Part shown: piece after piece, positions 1 through 11,874 of the stretch
Layout: the number at the start of each line of letters is the position of its first letter
Numbering within the stretch: the stretch's first letter is position 1
Source of the DNA: Chrysopilus asiliformis
Taxonomy: Eukaryota > Arthropoda > Insecta > Diptera > Rhagionidae
DNA length: 64,000 nucleotides
NCBI GenBank assembly: GCA_964034945.1
Contig: OZ035961.1
Coordinates: forward strand, 6,306,001-6,370,000
Direction of reading: 5' to 3'
The notes under the pieces: model-generated
What the model was told of the DNA's origin: nothing
The model's database searches: none
Seen by the model: only the letters and a program-made list of their open reading frames with translations
Made by a program: the position numbers and the translations under genes

Positions 1-1233
1 TAATTAACGAGATAGGCAACAGTGCAATGCCATTTTTAAAGCATTTAAATGGTTTTAGTAACCTTTTTATATATTTTCAAATGTCTAATTTTGTCAAAAA
101 TGTGTTTGATGAATTACTTTGCATTAATTGAATCGGAAATTTTTTTTTTAATTGTCCAAGTGTGCTCTTTTAGTTATCGAAAATTACATTTTCGCCCATT
201 ACAACAAAGAGGTGCAAATTCTTGTATGCAATGCACTCAGAATATAGTTAACTTATGACACCCACTTCCTTGGCTCAAAAGCGTTTCTTACTCAGAGTAC
301 GTGGTTAAGGAATAAATAAAGGGAAACCATGAACCGTGTGTGAATAGGCTGTAAAGTGCAAATGAAATAACTCTTCATATATTCGTACTTTGTTGAATGA
401 TATTCAAGAAAATGTGGAAAAGAAGGCAATTTGAGTAAACATGTGTGGAATAATAAAGCTCCTTCACAGCCCCCAAAACAAAAACAAAAATACACAACAC
501 AAAAATGCTTTTATATAGCATGCATCAAGCATAAAATACGAATGTATACGAGAGATATGAGGCTATGCTATGTTGCAGACCGACAAGTCATTTGGTAGAC
601 AAAACAGTCGGTATTAAATGGCCAACAAGTCACTTGGGAGATTGTTGTCTTACAAAAATTAATTGTGGGATCCTATGGTGCCACGTTCGCCCGATGTTGG
701 CGGCTGGTTGGCTTCAGATCACGAAAAGTTGCATGAAAACTCTACTCGTTATATCTTAACTCAAGTAAATTTCATAATTTTGTGAAAAATTATGGTCGGA
801 AAATCTGAAATCAGGCTCGTCGAGGTGGGTTGGTTCCACCAAATCAAATGTTTTCAATGGGAATTAGGTAGACTTATTACTATTTTTTATATTTTAAGTA
901 TTTGTCAATTATGATTGTTGCTGCAATGTTGCTGAATAAAACTAGGTCATGAGCATTGATTTACTACTGTTAAGCAAAAGAAAGGTCGTTTCAAATGGAA
1001 TCGATTCCAATCGGGTCAAAATTAATTGTAATTAAATTGTTACAATTTATTGTGATGATAGTAAATGTTAAATTCCGTGGAGGTAATTATGCTTTTAAAA
1101 TTAGTATGTTGGACTTTTTATAGCTGTGAGTTTTAGTAAAAATCTGAAAGAAATTTTGAACAAACATTTCGAATTCTATCTTAAAATAATATTCATTGTC
1201 GTTTATGCAAAAAAATTATGATGAAAATGAATT
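1..1233. other. AT-rich non-coding stretch
   Basis: Only short open frames (under 70 codons) without recognisable domains or plausible codon bias are present. I see no RNA gene, no long palindrome and no tandem array here. Confidence 0.6.
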
Positions 1234-1236
1234 TAA

Positions 1237-1564
1237 TGCTACATTCAGACACCTGGCGAATATAGGCGAATTAATGTTGGGCGAGTGATTTGGGAAATCT
1301 AGCCAATATTTTCCGAGTGACTCAGCTGTTGCTGGCCGCTCATACGCGCAGCACTTAATTATTTTTGCTTGATTGAGGATGAAACAACAATACAAAAATC
1401 CCAGCTCAACTTACACTATCGCCGTCAACTTGAGCTCTGATTGGTCAATCATAAAATCTCTGCGATGAAAAATCCCAAGTGAAGACACGGTGTTAGGCGA
1501 ATTACGGCAGATCAAGCCAAACATCCATGATTCGCGTATATTCACCAAGAGCGTGGATGTAGCA
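1237..1564. mobile_element. PIF/Harbinger-like MITE with TAA target duplication
   Basis: The ends are imperfect inverted repeats beginning TGCTACAT, followed by a variable stretch and then GAATATA-GCGAAT; similarity continues inward for several tens of bases. The trinucleotide TAA lies directly outside both ends (1234-1236 and 1565-1567), the 3-bp duplication typical of PIF/Harbinger transposons. No transposase is encoded, so this is a non-autonomous 328-bp element. The family assignment is inferred from the duplication size and sequence only. Confidence 0.65.
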
Positions 1565-1638
1565 TAACAGAACCGATGAAGAGAATTTTTTAGCAAGTGG
1601 AGTGAATGGCGGCACAGGACACAAAGGAGCCCCTTACG

Positions 1639-2075
1639 GGGGTGGCTTCATGTAACTTATTTTCGATCGACTAATTGGTCGAAGGAAATCTTTCGTCGAC
1701 CAAAACTGATTAAACAGGAGGACACTCACTCTGGTGCACACGATATAAGAGTCTTTTCTGGGTAATTTGGGGTCGCTGAATCCGAATCTGGCAGTAGTTT
1801 GGCTGTACCAGCTCTACTTTTTCCGATATGGTGAGTAACTCATAAATGTTTATAATCTGGAAATCAACAATTATTTTTTCCTTCATATCTGAAAAAGTAA
1901 AGCTGGTACAGCCAAACCACTGCCAGATTCGGATTCAGCGACCCCAAATTACCCAGAAAAGACTCTTATATCGTGTGCACCAGAGTGAGTGTCCTCCTGT
2001 TTAATCAGTTTTGGTCGACGAAAGATTTCCTTCGACCAATTAGTCGATCGAAAATAAGTTACATGAAGCCACCCC
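1639..2075. mobile_element. Foldback element with 192-bp near-perfect arms
   Basis: The left arm 1639-1830 and right arm 1884-2075 are reverse complements with only three mismatches that I can count in 192 bases, separated by a 53-base AT-rich loop. The arms start GGGGTGGCTTC and end CATATC/GATATG. No coding capacity and no clear target duplication were found. A transcript would form a very long hairpin, so besides being a foldback transposon this is a candidate precursor of endogenous siRNAs. The arm phrase around GGGGTCGCTGA...CGAATCTGG also occurs, diverged, inside the Helitron-like element near 34910. Confidence 0.8.
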
Positions 2076-2321
2076 AGGACTCCGTCATCCGCTTGCTTTT
2101 ACCGTTGTCGAGATATTTTCGTTGAAAACTAAAAAAAGGCAGACATCTCCCCAATTGTAAGTCTATTTTTGTTAAAACAACAATTTGTTTTTGAACAAAG
2201 ATTTGCCTCCAAAAAAATTTGTTCCAGTTGCCATTTTTTTTGTGATTTTAACAAAAATTTGGTTAATTTAACAATGATTGTATCCATATGATCAATTTTT
2301 TCTCTCAGTTTAGTTTCTAAA

Positions 2322-2596
2322 GACTGTGTTTACATTAGGACTCACTTTGAGGCGGCACGTCATTCGTGAGGGTGAGGGACGCAGTGGGGAGGGAAACCAA
2401 AAAGAGCGAACGAAGTTTAGATTCACTTAAAATTATCGGTCGCAAACCGGTTTTTGAGTCTGGTCGTTGAAACCTGTGTCTTTAGTTTTGTTGATGAAAC
2501 CGGTTTATGAATCCAGATAAAGCGAACCGTGTGCACACGGCAGAAAAATGAGGAAAGACGTGCCGCCTCAAAGTGAGTCCTAATGTAAACACAGTC
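2322..2596. mobile_element. MITE with perfect 40-bp terminal inverted repeats
   Basis: Bases 2322-2361 and 2557-2596 are exact reverse complements (starting GACTGTGTTTACATTAGG). The 275-bp element has no coding capacity. The target duplication is not clear: the flanks share only short A-rich sequence. Perfect termini suggest recent mobility compared with most other elements here. Confidence 0.75.
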
Positions 2597-3336
2597 AAAT
2601 ATCTCAGTCTAGAGTACTATCAGAACTCCTCCTGTTAAGCGTTGCAACGAGAAACCCTACAAATGTTGTAATTCATCCATGGTTCGCAATCCTTGCAAAA
2701 CTGTAGTTGCAAGCAACAGGGACGCAATCTTAATTGGGAAGGATCAGTCACACCTTGAGATGTAGTGCCATAGAGAAGAAGATCTCAGAATATAAAAAAA
2801 ATTGATTTTCGACGTTTATATAAAAAATTCTTATTTCATTGCATTGGTTCTACGCCATTGTTCTATGGTGGCCGCAAAACATTACCAAAAAAGAGGGCAA
2901 CGGCAATTTAAGTTCACATATGATAATAATGCTTTTGCTGGTAGCTTGAAAATGTTTATTCACACAAATACGCCTTTATTATTCTTTCTGTATATATAGT
3001 GGCAAATTAATGCTGTCTCAGCATATGCCTGTTGTCTAGCTTAAACTACAGTCCCAGCTGAATTTCAAATGTGTTGAACGCCTCGCTTTGTTTTTCATGT
3101 TGATTTTATTTAAAGGTGGCATTCAGTTTTCATGTATTTAATGTCTATACTCGTACTAGAGTACAATTCACCTCGGCTATGTAGTGTTGCTAGTTAAATT
3201 CACTGCTATACACTTAGAGTCAGTTTACCTTGCGCCAATCGAAATCTCCTCTTACCTGACGGCCAGTCACGGCACGGCCTGCCAGCCCAACAATTACAGC
3301 GACAGCTGATGACGATGATCAGAGATTTGCTTTGCT
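2597..3336. other. Non-coding stretch with one dispersed-repeat fragment
   Basis: No gene is supported. Around 2650-2695 lies a fragment with the motif CTACAAATGTTGTAATTC, which recurs near 4.9, 49.7 and 51.0 kb. A somewhat GC-richer patch near 3230-3320 has no recognisable function. Confidence 0.5.
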
Positions 3337-3530
3337 TTCTTTTTTTTTTTTTTTTCTTTTTTTCTAAGGTACACCTCAAGGTCGACGACGTGAGTATGGC
3401 TGGCGGTTAAATACATTTCGGGTGATTCTAGCCCATCATTTGAGTACAAAGAGCTCGTTGGCTAGGTTCCTCCATCCTCCGCACGGATAGTCATCTCAGA
3501 TTCGCGGAAGCAGTTTATTTACCCTGTTTG
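3337..3530 (-). mobile_element. Possible truncated non-LTR retrotransposon 3' end
   Basis: Read on the minus strand, about 165 bases of non-repetitive, relatively GC-balanced sequence end in a run of about 29 bases that is nearly all A (poly-T at 3337-3365 on the plus strand). This is the arrangement left by a 5'-truncated LINE or a SINE. No reverse-transcriptase frame remains and I could not find a target duplication, so the call is tentative. Confidence 0.3.
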
Positions 3531-5400
3531 GTATTTTCTTCAAGAAATTAATTGCGAAAGGGGGAATGAACAGATAAAATTATAAGCAAGGATAAAAACG
3601 ATCTCTGAGGGATCAAGATTTTCCGACGAAAATTTCCATGGTATCCACAAGAATTCAGATCCGGATTTCAAATTCATTTCAATATCAATGGATTCAAGTG
3701 TCGTGAAATTATTGTTACTTTTTGTGGTTAGAATTTTCATGCTTCGATAAGATGAAGATATTCATTATAATTATACATCTTTTCAAAGTTAATTAGCCAT
3801 TGTGCCAAAAAATTGAAGTGCGCACAAAGAAATAATGAAGGTGGCCTTGGCAAATGAAAAATTAAATTTATCTTCTCTTGTCTTTATCGCTGTCGTTGTT
3901 CGTTATACGCTATATTTTTCCTATTTTCTATTCGCCGTCGTTTCGGTTTGTTTGTAACAACTTTCCTAGCTCTTTCTATCGTTAGATTATTGTTAATATT
4001 GTTGGCACTGCTGCTAGTTGCTAATTCTATTTGAAAAGTTTTCAAGGTATTTCCGCTTCCTCTTCAATACTTAAGTAATAAGTCGTGCAAAAGTTTACCG
4101 GAACGGACGGGTTACGATACACGAGGAAGCACAAAACGTCTAAAGAATATTTGAGTACGGCGTAAAGGGCATGAAAATTCAATATTATTCACTTCGATTT
4201 AATGAGAGACTTTGCTTTTCCGTCTTGCGTTTCGATGTTCCAGATGTCTGTCTTGGCCGATCGTTTTTATATACGGTGAATACGTATAAGGTACAAAAAG
4301 GACGAATTCCAAATCACTTGAGTCTAATAGAAACGAAGAAAATTTCCTTAACACATTCTTTTGTTTTTAGAAGTTTGTCCGTCTTTGAGAAAATGTCGGG
4401 TAGTTTTTCATTTCCAATAAACTCATTCCATTCGTTTCAGTTCGATGTGATTGGATCTGCTTCGGAAACAGTACTTAATTGGCAATGCTTTTAAGTTTTT
4501 CTTAAAGAAGAAATAATTGATCAGGTTTCAATAAAACTATGAAAATTGATATTACGTATAGTTTACACAATAATTGATTAGGTATAGTTTACTTGCAAGA
4601 TAGAATGGAGCATTTATTTCCGCTGGTAAAAAACACCATACACTATAGCGTGACGGAAAGGTGGAGGGGTAAGATTTGGAAACTCCTGAATTTAGTATGA
4701 CGTATTTTATGAACAGTCCCTCGAACAATTCTTTGTGAATCTCAAAATTTAATAACATTTTTAACGGAGACTTCCTAAACTCTCCGTCTATCTCTCTTTC
4801 CCTGTTTCTCAACTCTCTTGAGAGTTAACAATGTAACAATGTTCTTTTCCGCTGACCTCACCTAGCGCTGACCGCAATCCATGTAGGGAGCCATGAAAGA
4901 ATTGCGGCATTTATAAGGTTTTTTTTAGCAATTAATCCAAATCGGAAGTCGTGAAGCCCTATGATATCCTTCGCACCAAGCGGTAGCTCTCGCTTCATGT
5001 GAATATTTGGTTGAAGTGGAGGTGGTGGTTCTTACTTTGTTCAACACACCTCAGATTAGTGATATTTCGACAATCCAAACATTTTGAGCTCACAAATTTC
5101 AAGTTGGAAATTTTGATTTGTTTTATATGAAATTCTGTAAATTTTTGCGAAGCCACAAACACGAATTAATAAATTTTGTTGACTTAAACCAGTTGAATTT
5201 TTTTTGCATTTAAACGTTTTTTTCCTTGTGAATTTTAAAAAGCAAAAAAAATAAATGAAAATTCTCGTCTTTCCATTTATTTTTCTAAAAAAGTCGTATG
5301 AGTTTTCCTTAATTTCTGTATTCTGCTAAATGTCACTTCAAGTTTCAATATGTTTTATAAATAGAAGTGCATAGACTTGATTTTTTTTTTACAATGCAAG
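3531..5400. other. Non-coding stretch
   Basis: The longest open frame (4171-4494, 107 codons) has no domain I recognise and lies in ordinary AT-rich DNA; it is most likely chance. The stretch contains the dispersed-repeat copy annotated at 4869-5010. Confidence 0.5.
4869..5010 (-). repeat. Copy of an undescribed dispersed repeat
   Basis: On the minus strand this copy carries CCTTATAAATGCCGCAATTC followed by TTTCATGG and GCAATCC, matching forward fragments at about 2650-2695, 49700-49765 and 51020-51080. A second motif, GCACCAAGCGGTA, at about 4975 recurs near 29090 (same orientation) and 50605 (reversed). Element boundaries are not clear. Confidence 0.45.
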
Positions 5401-5448
5401 ACCCGACTAGTTTAAATGCTATTGTTACCGCATTTAAACTAATCGGGT
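5401..5448. repeat. Short perfect-looking hairpin
   Basis: Arms 5401-5419 and 5430-5448 (ACCCGA-TAGTTTAAATGC) pair with one mismatch around a 10-base loop. It could be the remnant of a small MITE. Too short for a typical microRNA precursor. Confidence 0.5.
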
Positions 5449-6059
5449 AGAGAGCAATTAGAAAATTCAATAATATGTTTAACATTGTTTTTTTTTCGTT
5501 GTAGTTTTTCCTATATAAAAAACGAGGTTTTCTCTCAAAACGTGATAAGAGACCTTGATCGTAAGAAATTGATCTAATAGTATTGCATAAGTTGGTTTAA
5601 TTTGCAGGAAAGCATAACGCTGAACAACCGGAATAAAGCATAAATCCATGTCAATCATTATAAATTTATAAGCGATTAATGCAATTTAAATAATAAAGAT
5701 TGTTTTTTTTTTTTTGTTTTGAATGTCTCATATTAAGTTAGAGATAATACATTATTAATATTTTTTAAGCTGCACTTTGCAAATCTGAAATGGTTTATTT
5801 TCAAGTGAAATCAATCGGAATAAAAAAAGAAAATTGATATGTGTCCAACTCGAGGTTTAGCTCTTGACAACATTGCTGCAAAAGAAATGTGCCATTGGCG
5901 AAAATTTTCATATATTAGGGGCAAAATATAACTTATACATATCCCCATTTCCAATGCATTGTCAACGGGTTTTCAAGGCAGACTCGACTCTCAAACATTT
6001 CATATCTCATGGTATACACTGTATCCCGGCCTTAATCATGTTTCCCCGGTGTGCAGGAA
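5449..6059. other. Non-coding stretch
   Basis: AT-rich sequence with poly-T runs. Nothing coding or structured is seen. Confidence 0.5.
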
Positions 6060-6440
6060 ACTAGACCGATTGGATTTTGATATATGGAACGGTTATGTAA
6101 AAACCTATTCTAAACACATTTTACCTCTATAAATTTTTCAATATGACTCACCGTTTCCGAGAAAATTGTAAAAAACTGTTTCGTTTGTATGCGGGAGGGT
6201 GGGTCCAATTGTGCTCGTTCAAGAACTTAGCCTAGCCATTTACGAGATACGTAACTATACAAAATTTCAAGTCTCTAGCTCAATCCTTTCGATGGACGGA
6301 CAGACAGAAGGACGGACATGCGGAAATAAAAATATTTTGTCATCCCTAACACCCTGGCGTAGTAAATTTTTTGTATTTTGGGTTTTTTCTAGCTTTTTGT
6401 GTCCGCTGATTGGTTTGATTCGTTACAAACGGTATTACTA
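6060..6440 (+). repeat. Mini-me-like dispersed repeat, copy A
   Basis: The copy carries a conserved core (TTTCAAGTCTCTAGCTCAAT at about 6267) followed by a degenerate GACGGACA/GACAGACA tract and, downstream, GTTACAAACGGTAT. This layout, a conserved core plus a (GTCY)n proto-microsatellite, is that of the mini-me family known from Diptera. It is closest to copy B (9560-10150), which is in the opposite orientation; the two match over about 250 bases at roughly 80 percent by eye. Confidence 0.55.
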
Positions 6441-9400
6441 AATCCACAGATATCGTACTACTAGATCGCGGCACTCGAACAATTCCATAGCAAAAATATG
6501 GGACAGCGTGACTATGGTTGTCTCCTTTTTTCTTCGAACTTTAGTGATGTCAGATGTTCGAATCAACAAACTCAATAACTTGAATTATATGTCTTACGTC
6601 GAACTCTGACTTATACACAGGTTGCAAATTTTTTTTAGGGAATTGCATATTAATGTATGTGGCAGCTCTGAATATTAATGAATAATCGGTATAGGGATTG
6701 AATAATATTCCGTCGGGGACCTGCATAAGCATTTTTTTCCAGAATTTAAATTTCCCAGAATTTACTAGCTTTTTTCCCTTTTTTTCGTCATAGCTTTTTG
6801 ATGTTTCAGTGGCCCATTTGAGATAGCAAATGGCTTTATCTAGTCTAATAGTACGATATCTGTGACTAAATCTAATATACTCCTATATGTTGTATCATAT
6901 AGAGTATAAATACCTGGCATGAAAAACTGCTATAATTTAAAAAAAAACTTTGGTCCATTCTCCAAATTTAAAATAAAAATCTGAAATTAAAGTTATGCAG
7001 TAAAAGTATTGAATTTTCTCCCTCAAAAAATATTAGAACGATGATTTCAAAGATTTTATGAACGAAAATTTAACACATTTTTTCTTGTGAATGCAAATTA
7101 AATCCATTCATAAAAATTTTATTACCTGACACACACCTCTAATGTAATTTTCATGTAATTTAGTTGAAAGTTTTAAGAAAATTTTGGCCCGTGTCTAATC
7201 CGATTTAATTGATTAATTAGTGTTAAGCAGGTGCGGATAGCGTGAAAGTGAAGACTTGTTTATTAGTTGTGATCCTTTTTGTTAAGTAGTTTATTATAAT
7301 ATGTAGTTCAACAATGGAATGAAAGAAAATGGAATAAGGATAGGTCTTTAATTATTATATTTATACTGATGTGAACGGGTATAATTTTATCTGGTTAACC
7401 TTTTTTGCTTTCTTGATTTTCACACAAACACACACACACACAAAAGTGTTGTAAATTCTTCTCGGGTATAAACCCGCCGTAATTGATGAAGAAATTAAAT
7501 CTTTCACTTAAATTCAAGTCAAGTGAAAGGTCTAAAACTTTACCGTGTACATTATTTTTTTTTTCATTTGGTGCTGTAATTTAAATGGATTTCATTTAAT
7601 TTCCAAGCCTTAATTTTAACCAAATTACGGCTGATGTGGTGTAAAAGGAAGTATCCAAGCGATATGCGCTTCAATATGAGTTAACAAAGAAGTTGCCAAA
7701 GAGAAATACCCACCCAAAAGATCTCTCAGCAAGTTTAAAATTTCGGTACTTTTTCGACTTTTTAAAGTAATCATAATAACGATGTTGATGATGACCATCT
7801 CCTTGTTTGAATACTTGTTGACCTCCATTTGGCTGCATTTCGTGTGGCAACAAAAGTAGCCTCCAACGGACCACCAAGTTGAAGGCAGTGTCCGGTGAAT
7901 CTGAGTGAGTGTGAACCAAAGTGAAAGATTCCATGGAAATACACCAAAAAGAAAAAACATTCAAGAAAATTGCTACAGCGTCAATGTTCTCTCCACATCT
8001 TCGAAAATCGCAGTCTTTAGGCGAATTCTTTTGCGGTTGCTACAATTTTTTTTCCCTCAGATTTTTCTTTTTGAATACAAATATATGGGCAACGGCGGCC
8101 ACGCATATGTTTTTGCCCCCGCCTCAGGTTAATGCCACCAAAATAGATTAAATTTATTTACTTTTTTATTTTCAGCTGATTTTCATTTCGTATTCTTGTT
8201 CAACATCTTCCGAAACATATATTTTGTCTTAATAGGTTCTTCGCAATTTGAAGTACGTCGTTGACTGCGCATCGCCCATGCAAAAGATTCAAATTTGTAT
8301 AGCAGAGAGAGTCAGTATTTTGCCCAGCAGCACAAGATTTTCCGACTTTTCTTAATTCCTAGTATTCAAAACCTAGGGAGATTTACTGGGTAATTCTCGC
8401 ATGATTTTCTTTTTCCTCATAAATGACGACGAAAAAAAATTGCGAAATGCAAACATATTAACTGCGACTTTTCACTTTTCCAAGAATACTCAATTTTCCG
8501 CAACTCACGCCGTCTGTTTCCCCAGATCTATCCCTAAATCAAAGTGAAGCCCGTTTAGAACAAACATATAATATTGCTGCGATTTATTATATAGGCGACA
8601 AAGTGAAAATAGATCGTATAGCATTATTTATTTTATTTTCTTCGGAAAAAAATCTGAAAAAAAAATTAAGAAAATTAATGATTTGCCCAAGTGTTCTTCA
8701 TAGCTTTTAGTCGCTAGACTTTGAATCTATGGCAATTATGAGGGAGCAGTTGAATTGTGTCTTATCAGAATTTTGATTCACAAAATTCAAATTTGTTTAA
8801 GTCTCTACACGCCAAAAGAACCGACCGACACATGCTTATATTTCGACTAAATCACTTAACCACGTGTTTCTATAGTTATCGCAAGGTGATTAACGAACTT
8901 TTATTTTATTTCTTATCGAAATCGAGGAAAATCTCTCTGACGAATTGAGGAAACTTTTTTTTTTGCGATCATCTTACCGTCAACGACACTTAAATGCATT
9001 GAATAATTTAAAAATTTCAGTTATTTGCTCGCATATATTTTTGGCTTTTTCCAAATTCAACACTTTGGTATTTTCCGATTGTGCTGAATTGACGTTTAAA
9101 CACGAATAAATTGTCAAGTGAAGTACGTGAGGTGGCAGAACTTTTATCTGCTTGACGATGGTTTTATTTTAAAAATAACACATTTTCCGGTGCAATCGAC
9201 ATTCGGGTAAATATTTTTTTGTGCGGAAATGCGTCACTGGGTACCGGAAAAATGTCGGTTTAAAAAAAAAACGTATTAGAAAACCGAACTTGTGGGGAAT
9301 TTTTAAACGTGGTATTTTTTTTTATTTATAAATTTTCCATATATGCTGGCTTACAAGTATTAAAATCAATAAACTTTTTGCGTCGCAAAAATTTCTCTTT

Positions 9401-9559
9401 GTGCTGTAGATAAAATTCAATCGCGCATTGAACTTAACGCACAATGACCCATTGGCAGCGAATTTTCTGTTTTGTGGAAATAATGGAAATGAGTTCACTG
9501 TCTCTTTGTACAATTGATGAATTTTCGGGATGAATCGTTTGGTTGTCGAATTTTTATAC
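6441..9559. other. Non-coding stretch
   Basis: No open frame with recognisable protein similarity. Overlapping frames on both strands near 7625-8151 (up to 111 codons) share no domain and run through low-complexity segments. A short CA-rich microsatellite lies at 7421-7442. Confidence 0.5.
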
Positions 9560-10150
9560 TCTATATGATATATCATATACAAGTATATTAGATTTAGTAT
9601 CCCATTTTTAATGCATAGGACACAAAAACGAACTACACCAGGGTGTCAAGGAGATTTTGATCTCCGCATGTCCGTATGTCTGTCCGTCCATCCGTGACCA
9701 CCATAACTTTCGAAAGGATTGAGCTAGAGACTTAAAAATTTGTATAGTAACGTTTCTCGTAAATGACTAGGCTAAGTTCTTGAACAGGGAAATGTTGGAC
9801 CATTCCTTCCCCCGCTACCACACAAACAAAACAGTTTTTTGCAATTTTCTCGAAAACGGTCAGTCATATTGAAAAATTTATAAAGGTAAAATGTGTTTAG
9901 AATAAGATTTTACATACCTCAGTCATACACCAAAATCCAATCGCACCACTCCCCTCTTCTATACAAATGGAATTTGTTTCCCTGTTTTCCCGTAAACTGT
10001 GCATCGTATCGAAGAATTTATAAAGACAAAATATATTTAGAATATGATTTTACATACCCAATCCATACATCAAAATCCAATTGCACCACTCCTTTTTCTT
10101 TCCTATAAAAGTTAATTTTTTTAACATTTTGTCTGTCATCATATAGAGTA
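9560..10150 (-). repeat. Mini-me-like dispersed repeat, copy B with internal duplication
   Basis: This inverted copy contains the family core, here ATTGAGCTAGAGACTTAAAA at about 9719, next to a (GTCY)n-type tract at 9669-9695. A segment of roughly 80 bases at about 9870-9955 (AATTTATAAAGGTAAAATGT onward) is repeated in diverged form at about 10012-10091, an internal tandem duplication not seen in the other copies. Confidence 0.55.
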
Positions 10151-10480
10151 TTTGACGATTGGCCCGTGACAATTGTAGGTTTTGTTATGTTTCAGATATA
10201 ATTCGAAATGTTTTGTGGGTTTTTACACTTTTATTATTTGCATTGTATTGATTTTTGAAAGTATGACACATTCCTGACAACGTGAACTATTTTAATGACG
10301 CACACTTCGGGGTCTTTCACACTATACTCTCATGGAATGGAAACTCGATTTTTAACATTTATTTAGCTTGTTTTCGTATATATTTGATTGTTTTGTAATC
10401 TAATTTTGAACCATTTTCACAAAAAATTTTTTTTTAAAAAAAGCTTTTATTTCAAAAGTGCTCTTAAGGAAAAAAATAAA

Positions 10481-10579
10481 TTTTTGGGCACTGTGTATCA
10501 GAAATAAAAGCGAGATAAAAGCATAAAAATTAAATAAATATTTATCTCGCTTTTATTCCTGATACACAGTGCCCAAAAA
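10481..10579. repeat. Hairpin-forming inverted repeat
   Basis: Arms 10481-10519 and 10541-10579 pair over 39 bases with one mismatch (TTTTTGGGCACTGTGTATCA...), with about 21 bases between them and weaker pairing outside. A 99-base near-perfect hairpin of this size fits either a tiny MITE or a small-RNA precursor; the sequence alone does not decide. Confidence 0.6.
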
Positions 10580-10810
10580 AATATTTTATTCCATTTTAGT
10601 GATTTTTTTAAAAATATTTTTTAAGCAGATGTTGTTGATTTTAAAACTGTGGGTTCGAATTTTTAAGATATGCAGGGTGGTTCATAAATTCGTTCAAAAT
10701 CAGCAGAATCACTGCCACTTTCGCAATAAACGACACCAAGTTTCCTAAAAAAATCGAATATGGAGTGTCTTATCAATAAAAAAATTTCTAAGTCAAAGTG
10801 AAATCTACAC

Positions 10811-10933
10811 CCCAATTCTGATAGACTTGTCGTTTTCGACAAAAAACGACAAAAGTCGTTTTACTGGTTTATAGTTAGTGCAAAAACACGTAAAACGACT
10901 CTTATCGAAAACGACAAGTCTATCAGGATCGGG
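10811..10933. mobile_element. Short MITE with GATAGACTTG termini
   Basis: Terminal inverted repeats of about 29 bases (CCAAT-CTGATAGACTTGTCG... and its complement) enclose a 123-bp element. The internal part repeats the AAAACGAC motif. The terminal motif CTGATAGACTTG recurs at 47781-47800 and at both ends of 62508-62787, which defines a small family. Confidence 0.65.
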
Positions 10934-11746
10934 ATGTTAAAAAAACCAAACTATCGATAAACGCAATTAAAATGGCAATAGCGTCATCCAATTTCAGTGA
11001 AAATACGGAAATAAACTAAAAATAATTGGGCGATATTTCTATTTAAAGCTATTTGAAATTTTTAAAAATATTTTTTCTTTATCACAAAACCAGTTAGTGA
11101 GCAGCATTTACGGTAAAAATATTTTGCTTCAGGTCATTGAAATACACACGTGCTACATTTTCCAACAAGTGCGGGTACAAAACAGCCTTACTCATCGGTG
11201 AATTTGTTAATTAGCCGGTAATTAACAAGTAATTATCTATCGATTTTTTTTCTTACACGTGTGTGTCCTAATTTTGTTCATTAGAAATTATTACCTTGTT
11301 TTTTTTAATATCAAAAATTCTTTCTGATGCAACTGTGATTTAAATTTCGAATGTTGGTGACGAAGATTGCTTTTTACAAAACTTATTTATCCCGACCGAA
11401 CAGAGATGATATTTGCGTTTAGGCTAAATTGGTTAATTTGTTTGTATGTCCTTTCGTCACAACTTTTTTAATTCAATCCCGTCGTTCGTTTTACTCCACA
11501 GCGATTAGTTATCGATGTTTCAAGTTCTGAAAACACAAAAATTGCCTTTTTCCACTTTGAGGTTAGGATATCTCGAAATCTTTACGTGATAAATCAAAAC
11601 GGACAATTCAGCGCCGCACCCAGTATTCAGCATGGCACCCAGTTTGATCGCGTGGTCAAAAACCTTGTAGGCCTGTATTATTTTGTCCTTTTTAAAGGAT
11701 TTTTTTTTATTTGTAGCGAAGTCTTTTACAGAGGTTAAGCCCAAAT
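10934..11746. other. Non-coding stretch
   Basis: Nothing coding or structured is seen between the two MITEs. Confidence 0.5.
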
Positions 11747-11874
11747 CAGACTAACGATTGTGATTACGATTGAGCTTCCTCGACTAATAAGTTCAAAGCT
11801 CTCATTTTCCTATCGTTGAAAGCTTTGATCTCATTGGTCGAGAAGCTTCAATCGTAATCGCAATCGTTAGTCTG
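11747..11874. mobile_element. 128-bp MITE
   Basis: Ends CAGACTAACGATTGTGATTA... and its complement pair over about 38 bases with few mismatches. AAT lies directly outside each end and may be a 3-bp target duplication. No coding capacity. Confidence 0.65.

Noticed and set aside
6199..6441. Frames sharing the peptide KFQVSSSI at 6.3, 28.6 and 45.7 kb
   Set aside because: The shared peptide is the translation of the 20-base core of the mini-me-like repeat; the surrounding frames are not conserved.
10646..10668. GGGTTCGAA resembling a tRNA B box
   Set aside because: No A box, anticodon arm or acceptor stem can be formed around it.
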